Source: DAOTXK01 sp034435395
Lineage (GTDB): Bacteria > Chloroflexota > Anaerolineae > Aggregatilineales > Ch27
Direction: 5' to 3'
DNA: 17,529 nucleotides
NCBI GenBank assembly: GCA_034435395.1
Contig: DAOTXK010000371.1
Coordinates: 1 to 17,529, forward strand
In this document: positions 14,183-17,529 of the stretch, piece after piece
How the letters are laid out: each line of letters starts with the position of its first letter
Position numbering within the stretch: position 1 is the stretch's first letter
Program-made: the position numbers and the translations under genes
Notes under the pieces: generated by a model
Database searches by the model: none
Seen by the model: only the letters and a program-made list of their open reading frames with translations
What the model was told of the DNA's origin: nothing

Positions 14183-14743
14183 CTATTCACCCAGCTTTCG
14201 GAAAACCTCACGCACCGCCAGGCGCAGGCCGGGCAGCACATCGCCGCCGTCCAGCGTATCGTCGGCGCTCAGGACCATCGAGCCGCCGCCGGGCCGATAC
14301 ACGACGATGGTCCGTGAGCTGGGATAAACCACCCAGACCAGCCGCGTGCCCGCCGCCAGGAAATCCATCACCTTGTCATGAATGTCGCTGGCCCGGTCAT
14401 GGGGCGACACCACTTCCACGGCGAGGTCGGGCGCTAGCTCGAAGTAACCCTGCGGGATGGGTGAAGGCAGGCGACCCCTGGTTATGAAGCCAATATCAGA
14501 GGCGCGGACGGTGTCGGGGTCGGTGGCCAGGAGGTAGCCGCCTTCCGAGGCGGTGACCAGGCCCAGGTCGTGGGCTTCCACGTGCGCGGTGAGCAAATGG
14601 CTGAGCCAGCTGGATACCACCATATGTTCCCCGCCACCCGGTGCCATCTCGATGATCACCCCTGCTACCAGTTCATACCCCTTGTCGTATTCGGGCATCG
14701 CCAGCAGTTCGTCAGCGGTGAAAAGCTTTTCCCGGATGGCCAT
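14183..14743 (-). CDS. Uma2-family protein (DUF820, PD-(D/E)XK nuclease fold)
   Basis: 186-residue member of a family very abundant in cyanobacteria and Chloroflexota, related in fold to restriction endonucleases; the biological role is unknown. The opening MAIREKLFTADELLAMPEYD and the KGYELVAGVI segment (usual 'YELIDGEL') are typical. The core PDLAVEVVSPHDRASDIHDKV carries the probable active-site acidic residues (D106, E110) and lysine (K124), followed by FLAAGTRLVWVVYPSSRTIVVYRP. The longer frame to 15127 runs into argJ and is not real: ATG 14743 has AGGAGGG eight bases upstream. The nuclease residues look intact. Such genes often lie singly among unrelated genes, as here between argJ and the PF04008 gene. 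Confidence 0.9.
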   Translation of the reverse strand: MAIREKLFTADELLAMPEYDKGYELVAGVIIEMAPGGGEHMVVSSWLSHLLTAHVEAHDLGLVTASEGGYLLATDPDTVRASDIGFITRGRLPSPIPQGYFELAPDLAVEVVSPHDRASDIHDKVMDFLAAGTRLVWVVYPSSRTIVVYRPGGGSMVLSADDTLDGGDVLPGLRLAVREVFRKLGE

Positions 14744-14771
14744 GGCCACGACCCTCCTCGGCTCTGGCTTT

Positions 14772-14777
14772 ATTATA
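14772..14777 (-). promoter_or_regulatory. -10 box of the Uma2 gene
   Basis: On the minus strand GCGTTATAATAAAG contains a perfect TATAAT, 29 bases before the ATG, which would leave a leader of roughly 20 bases containing the ribosome site. The region 17 bases upstream (GGCGGCA) does not resemble a -35. It lies just after the argJ terminator, so it makes sense as an independent promoter. Confidence 0.5.
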
Positions 14778-14809
14778 ACGCGCCTCCCGCCGGTTGCCGC
14801 CACCCGCCC

Positions 14810-14843
14810 CAAACAAAGACGCCAGAGTCGAACCCCTGGCGTC
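14810..14843 (-). terminator. intrinsic terminator of the arginine genes
   Basis: On the minus strand GACGCCAG (complement of 14843-14836) pairs perfectly with CTGGCGTC (complement of 14825-14818) around a ten-base loop, followed directly by TTTGTTTG. It lies about 50 bases past the argJ stop. A second hairpin without T-tract, GCGGCGG/CCGCCGC, lies between it and argJ at 14859-14879. Confidence 0.8.
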
Positions 14844-14889
14844 CGGTCACCGATCAGGGCGGCGGATTCAAGCCGCCGCTGCAAACCGC

Positions 14890-16182
14890 CTACGTCCGGT
14901 AGTGGCCGTTGATGGTCACGTACTCGTGGCTGAGGTCGCAGGTCCACACCGTCGAGGCGGCCTCGCCCAGCCCCAGGTCCAGCCGCACGCTGACTGACCC
15001 GCCCGCCAGCGCCGCCGCGGCGTCCGCCTCGCGGTAGTTGGTAGGCACGCCGCCCGCCACCACGCCCAGCCAGCCGCCCGCCCCATTGGTGCCGGGACCG
15101 ACGCCCTGCTCGCCGGGGGCGAACCACAGCGCCAGCCGGTCCGCGTCCAGCGGGACGCCCGCCCGTCCGGCGGCGGCCAGAATGCGGCCCCAGTTGGCGT
15201 CGCCGCCGTAGAAGGCCGTTTTCACCAGCGGCGAGGTGGCGACCGCCATGGCCACCTGCCGTGCGGACTCCTCGTCCGGCGCGCCGGTGACATGCAGGGT
15301 GATGAAGCGGCTGGCCCCTTCGCCGTCGCGGACGATGGCCTTGGCCAGCGCCGTGCAGACCGCCGTCAGCCCGGCGGTGAAGGTCTCCCGCGCCGCGCCG
15401 CCGGTCACCGGGATGCCGCTGGCGCTGCTCGCCAGGGCCAGCACGGTGTCGTTGGTGCTCATGTCGCCATCCACCACGATCTGATTGAAGCTGACGGCGG
15501 TGGCGGCGCGCAGCGCGCCCTGCAACGTCGGCGGGTCGAGGGCGGCGTCGGTGGCGATCACGGCCAGCATGGTCGCCATGTTAGGCGCGATCATGCCCGC
15601 CCCCTTGGCGATCCCGGCGATGGTGTACGTCCCCTGCGCCGTCTCCACCTGGACAGCCGCCTGCTTGGGGCGCGTGTCGGTGGTCATGATGGCCTGGGCG
15701 GCGTCGGCCCAGCCGTGGGGCGTCAGCGATATCGCCGCGGCCCGAATCCCGGCCCTGATCCGGGCCATCGGCAGGGGCACGCCGATCACCCCGGTGGAGA
15801 GCACCAGCACGTCCTCCGGCGCGCAGCCGAGCGCCCCGGCGACGCTGACGGCGGTTTCCACCGCATCGGCCATGCCCTGATCCCCGGTGCAGGCGTTGGC
15901 CACGCCGGAATTGACCACCACGGCGCGGATGCCGCCCGCGTTCCGCTCCAGCCGCGCCTGATCCAGCCGCACGGGCGCGGCCTTGACGCAGTTGGTGGTG
16001 AAGACGCCCGCCGCCGCGCACGGCCCGTCACTGGCGATGAGGGCCAGGTCCAGGTGGCCCGACTTACGGATGCCGCAGGCCACGCCAGCCACGCGGAAGC
16101 CGGGCACGGGCCCGATGGCCGCCCCCCCACCGCCACCACCTATAACCTCAGTTTCAGCAGCCCCTTCCATCGTCATGGTCAT
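14890..16182 (-). CDS. argJ: bifunctional glutamate N-acetyltransferase / ornithine acetyltransferase
   Basis: Recycles the acetyl group from N-acetylornithine to glutamate in arginine biosynthesis, and in bifunctional forms also uses acetyl-CoA for the first step. 430 residues. The self-cleavage motif KGAGMIAPNMATML (193-206) places the nucleophile at T204, which becomes the N-terminus of the beta chain. Other family segments: GFRVAGVACGIRKSG, GVFTTNCVKAAPV, NSGVANACTG, STGVIGVPLPM, FNQIVVDGDMSTNDTV, FYGGDANWGR, and the C-terminal DLSHEYVTINGHYRT. The N-terminus is longer than usual and carries a run of six glycines (15-20), coded by a G-rich tract near 16123-16140 that could be prone to slippage. 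Start at ATG 16182; two further Met codons follow within five residues. It starts 12 bases after the argD stop; the ribosome site is weak, so coupling to argD is likely. Confidence 0.95.
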   Translation of the reverse strand: MTMTMEGAAETEVIGGGGGGAAIGPVPGFRVAGVACGIRKSGHLDLALIASDGPCAAAGVFTTNCVKAAPVRLDQARLERNAGGIRAVVVNSGVANACTGDQGMADAVETAVSVAGALGCAPEDVLVLSTGVIGVPLPMARIRAGIRAAAISLTPHGWADAAQAIMTTDTRPKQAAVQVETAQGTYTIAGIAKGAGMIAPNMATMLAVIATDAALDPPTLQGALRAATAVSFNQIVVDGDMSTNDTVLALASSASGIPVTGGAARETFTAGLTAVCTALAKAIVRDGEGASRFITLHVTGAPDEESARQVAMAVATSPLVKTAFYGGDANWGRILAAAGRAGVPLDADRLALWFAPGEQGVGPGTNGAGGWLGVVAGGVPTNYREADAAAALAGGSVSVRLDLGLGEAASTVWTCDLSHEYVTINGHYRT

Positions 16183-16194
16183 GGGAGAAAATGC

Positions 16195-17454
16195 CTATCC
16201 TTTCTGGGATGACAGAATATCCGCCAGTTTGTCGATCGCTTCGTCCACGTGCGACTTCTCCAGGATCAGCGGCGGCAGGAAGCGCACCACATCCGGCCCG
16301 GCGATGACCGTGATCAGGCCGCGCGCGTACCCGGCCCTGACGATGTCCGTCGCCGGGACGGTCACCTGGAGGCCCAGCATCAGGCCGCGCCCCCGCACCT
16401 CGGTGATCAGCGGGGAGTTCAGTTCCTCCAGCCGCTCCTTGAAGTAGCCGCCGACCTCCGCCACGTGCGCCAGGAAGGCCGGGTCCGCAACCCGATTCAG
16501 CACCACCTGGGCCGCCGTGCACACTAGCGGGCTGCCAGCGAAGGTGCTGCCGTGGTCGCCGGGCTGGATGACGCGCCCGATTTCCTCCGTGACCAGGGCC
16601 GCGCCGATGGGCAGGCCGCCCGCCAGCGGCTTGGCCAGCGTCATGATGTCCGGCGTCACGCCGTACTGCTGGTGCGCCCACAGCGTCCCGGTCCGGCCCA
16701 TCCCGCACTGCACCTCATCGAAGATCAACACCGCGCCGTTCCGGTCACACAGTTCGCGCAGTCCTTGCAGGAACTCCGGCGTGGCCTCGTGCACGCCGCC
16801 CTCGCCCTGCACCGGCTCCACAATGACGGCGCAGGTCCCCGGCCAGATCACTTTGGCGGCGGCGTCCAGATCATTAAAAGGGGCGACCTTGATATCCGGC
16901 AGCAGCGGGCGAAAGGGGTCCTGATATTTGGCGCGCGGCGTGACGGACAGCGACCCCACCGTGCGCCCGTGAAAAGCGCCAGTGAAGGTCACCAGGTCCG
17001 TTTTGTCCACCACGTGGTGGGCGCGGATGTAGAGCGTATCGAGGTGCTCCGGGTCCGGCTGGCGGCGCATATAGGCATACTTGCGGGCGAACTTGATGGC
17101 CGTCTCGTTGGCCTCCGACCCGGAGTTGCAGAAAAATACCCGGTCGGCGAAGGACAGCTCGCACAGCCGGGCGGCCAGTTGGGCGTGGGGCGCGGTGTGG
17201 TAGAGGTTGCTGACGTGAATCAGCGTGGCGGCCTGGTCGGCGATGGCGGCGGTCAGCTCCGGGTCGCCGTAGCCGAGGGCGTTGACGGCCAGCCCGGCCA
17301 CCAGGTCCAGGTATTGGTGGCCATCGGCGTCATAAAGGTAAACGCCCTCGCCGCCCGTCAGGACAAACGGCGCGCGCACATACGACTGGACGACGTGTTG
17401 CTGTTCCAGGTCGATGACCGCCGGCGCGTCGGTCTGGGTAACGGTCGTAACCAT
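16195..17454 (-). CDS. argD: acetylornithine aminotransferase
   Basis: Pyridoxal-phosphate enzyme that transaminates N-acetylglutamate semialdehyde to N-acetylornithine, the substrate ArgJ then deacetylates; cytoplasmic. 419 residues, class-III aminotransferase. Visible landmarks: NSGSEANETAIKFARKY (110-126), GAFHGRTVGSLSVT (159-172), EPVQGEGG (213-220), FDEVQCGMGRTG (245-256, D246 contacting the cofactor ring), and K275 in LAKPLAGGLPIGAALV, the Schiff-base lysine. AAGGAG lies about ten bases before ATG 17454. There is an insert of around 15 residues at 133-153 (DPEHLDTLYIRAHHVVDKTD) relative to shorter ArgD proteins. Some class-III relatives act on ornithine or aminobutyrate; the adjacent argJ supports ArgD. 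Confidence 0.93.
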   Translation of the reverse strand: MVTTVTQTDAPAVIDLEQQHVVQSYVRAPFVLTGGEGVYLYDADGHQYLDLVAGLAVNALGYGDPELTAAIADQAATLIHVSNLYHTAPHAQLAARLCELSFADRVFFCNSGSEANETAIKFARKYAYMRRQPDPEHLDTLYIRAHHVVDKTDLVTFTGAFHGRTVGSLSVTPRAKYQDPFRPLLPDIKVAPFNDLDAAAKVIWPGTCAVIVEPVQGEGGVHEATPEFLQGLRELCDRNGAVLIFDEVQCGMGRTGTLWAHQQYGVTPDIMTLAKPLAGGLPIGAALVTEEIGRVIQPGDHGSTFAGSPLVCTAAQVVLNRVADPAFLAHVAEVGGYFKERLEELNSPLITEVRGRGLMLGLQVTVPATDIVRAGYARGLITVIAGPDVVRFLPPLILEKSHVDEAIDKLADILSSQKG

Positions 17455-17529
17455 ACGTGACTATCTCCTTTTGGTTCGCGTGTCCATGAGTCGGTAGGGG
17501 GGCCCGGCTGGTAGCCCCGACCATGGGGG
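17455..17529. other. region upstream of argD, cut by window edge
   Basis: Contains the argD ribosome site and a GC-rich imperfect palindrome at about 17491-17520 (GGTAGGGGGGCCCGGCTGGT then AGCCCCGACC), in which GGGGC (17499-17503) can pair with GCCCC (17514-17518). This looks like the dispersed palindromes seen at 2-21 and 4272-4294. A minus-strand frame is open from the edge to a TAG at 17461-17463, so the end of an upstream arg gene is possible but cannot be recognised. Confidence 0.35.

Noticed and set aside
1..17529. CRISPR arrays, tRNA or rRNA genes, insertion-sequence ends, riboswitches
   Set aside because: No regularly spaced repeats, cloverleaf folds with conserved TTCGA arms, transposase genes or known aptamer cores were seen on either strand by eye.

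Overview
The window is GC-rich (by eye well over 60%) and almost fully coding. The protein types point to a member of the Chloroflexota, probably Anaerolineae-like: a VapBC-type pair whose antitoxin has the N-terminus common in that phylum, a Uma2-family nuclease, a PF04008 'adenosine-specific kinase', CUT1 sugar transporters, GTG/TTG-rich start choice and short dispersed GC-rich palindromes. This assignment is inferred from gene content; no rRNA or marker gene is present.

Layout. (1) 69-724, minus: a PIN-domain toxin and its antitoxin, translationally overlapped. (2) 788-3105, minus: araD and araB (L-ribulose-5-phosphate 4-epimerase and ribulokinase), overlapping at the stop/start. (3) 3274-4242, plus: a cytoplasmic acetyl xylan esterase / cephalosporin-C deacetylase, divergent from araBD across a 168-bp control region and closed by a strong terminator. 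(4) 4493-10366, plus: a LacI-type regulator followed by a complete CUT1 sugar importer (secreted binding protein, two permeases, MalK-like ATPase). (5) 10639-11085, minus: an Hsp20 chaperone with its own terminator. (6) 11286-13561, plus: a small internally deleted flavoprotein relic, then a YjhG/YagF-type D-xylonate dehydratase. (7) 13586-17454, minus: a PF04008 protein, a Uma2 protein, and the arginine genes argJ and argD in an overlapping-transcript order (argD first).

Read together, regions 2-4 and 6 look like a plant-hemicellulose pentose locus. The importer would bring in an (acetylated) pentose or pentose oligosaccharide, the esterase would remove acetyl groups inside the cell, araBD would feed L-ribulose into the pentose phosphate pathway, and the dehydratase would serve an oxidative, non-phosphorylating branch. 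No araA, pentose dehydrogenase or glycoside hydrolase lies in the window, so the pathway is incomplete here.

The most unusual item is the first permease (7009-8400): its first periplasmic loop carries an insert of about 170 residues that reads as two tandem bacterial SH3-like repeats. The second is the lacI promoter, where one near-perfect 14-bp palindrome fills the -35/-10 spacer and a related copy lies 32 bp downstream, a configuration expected for autorepression.
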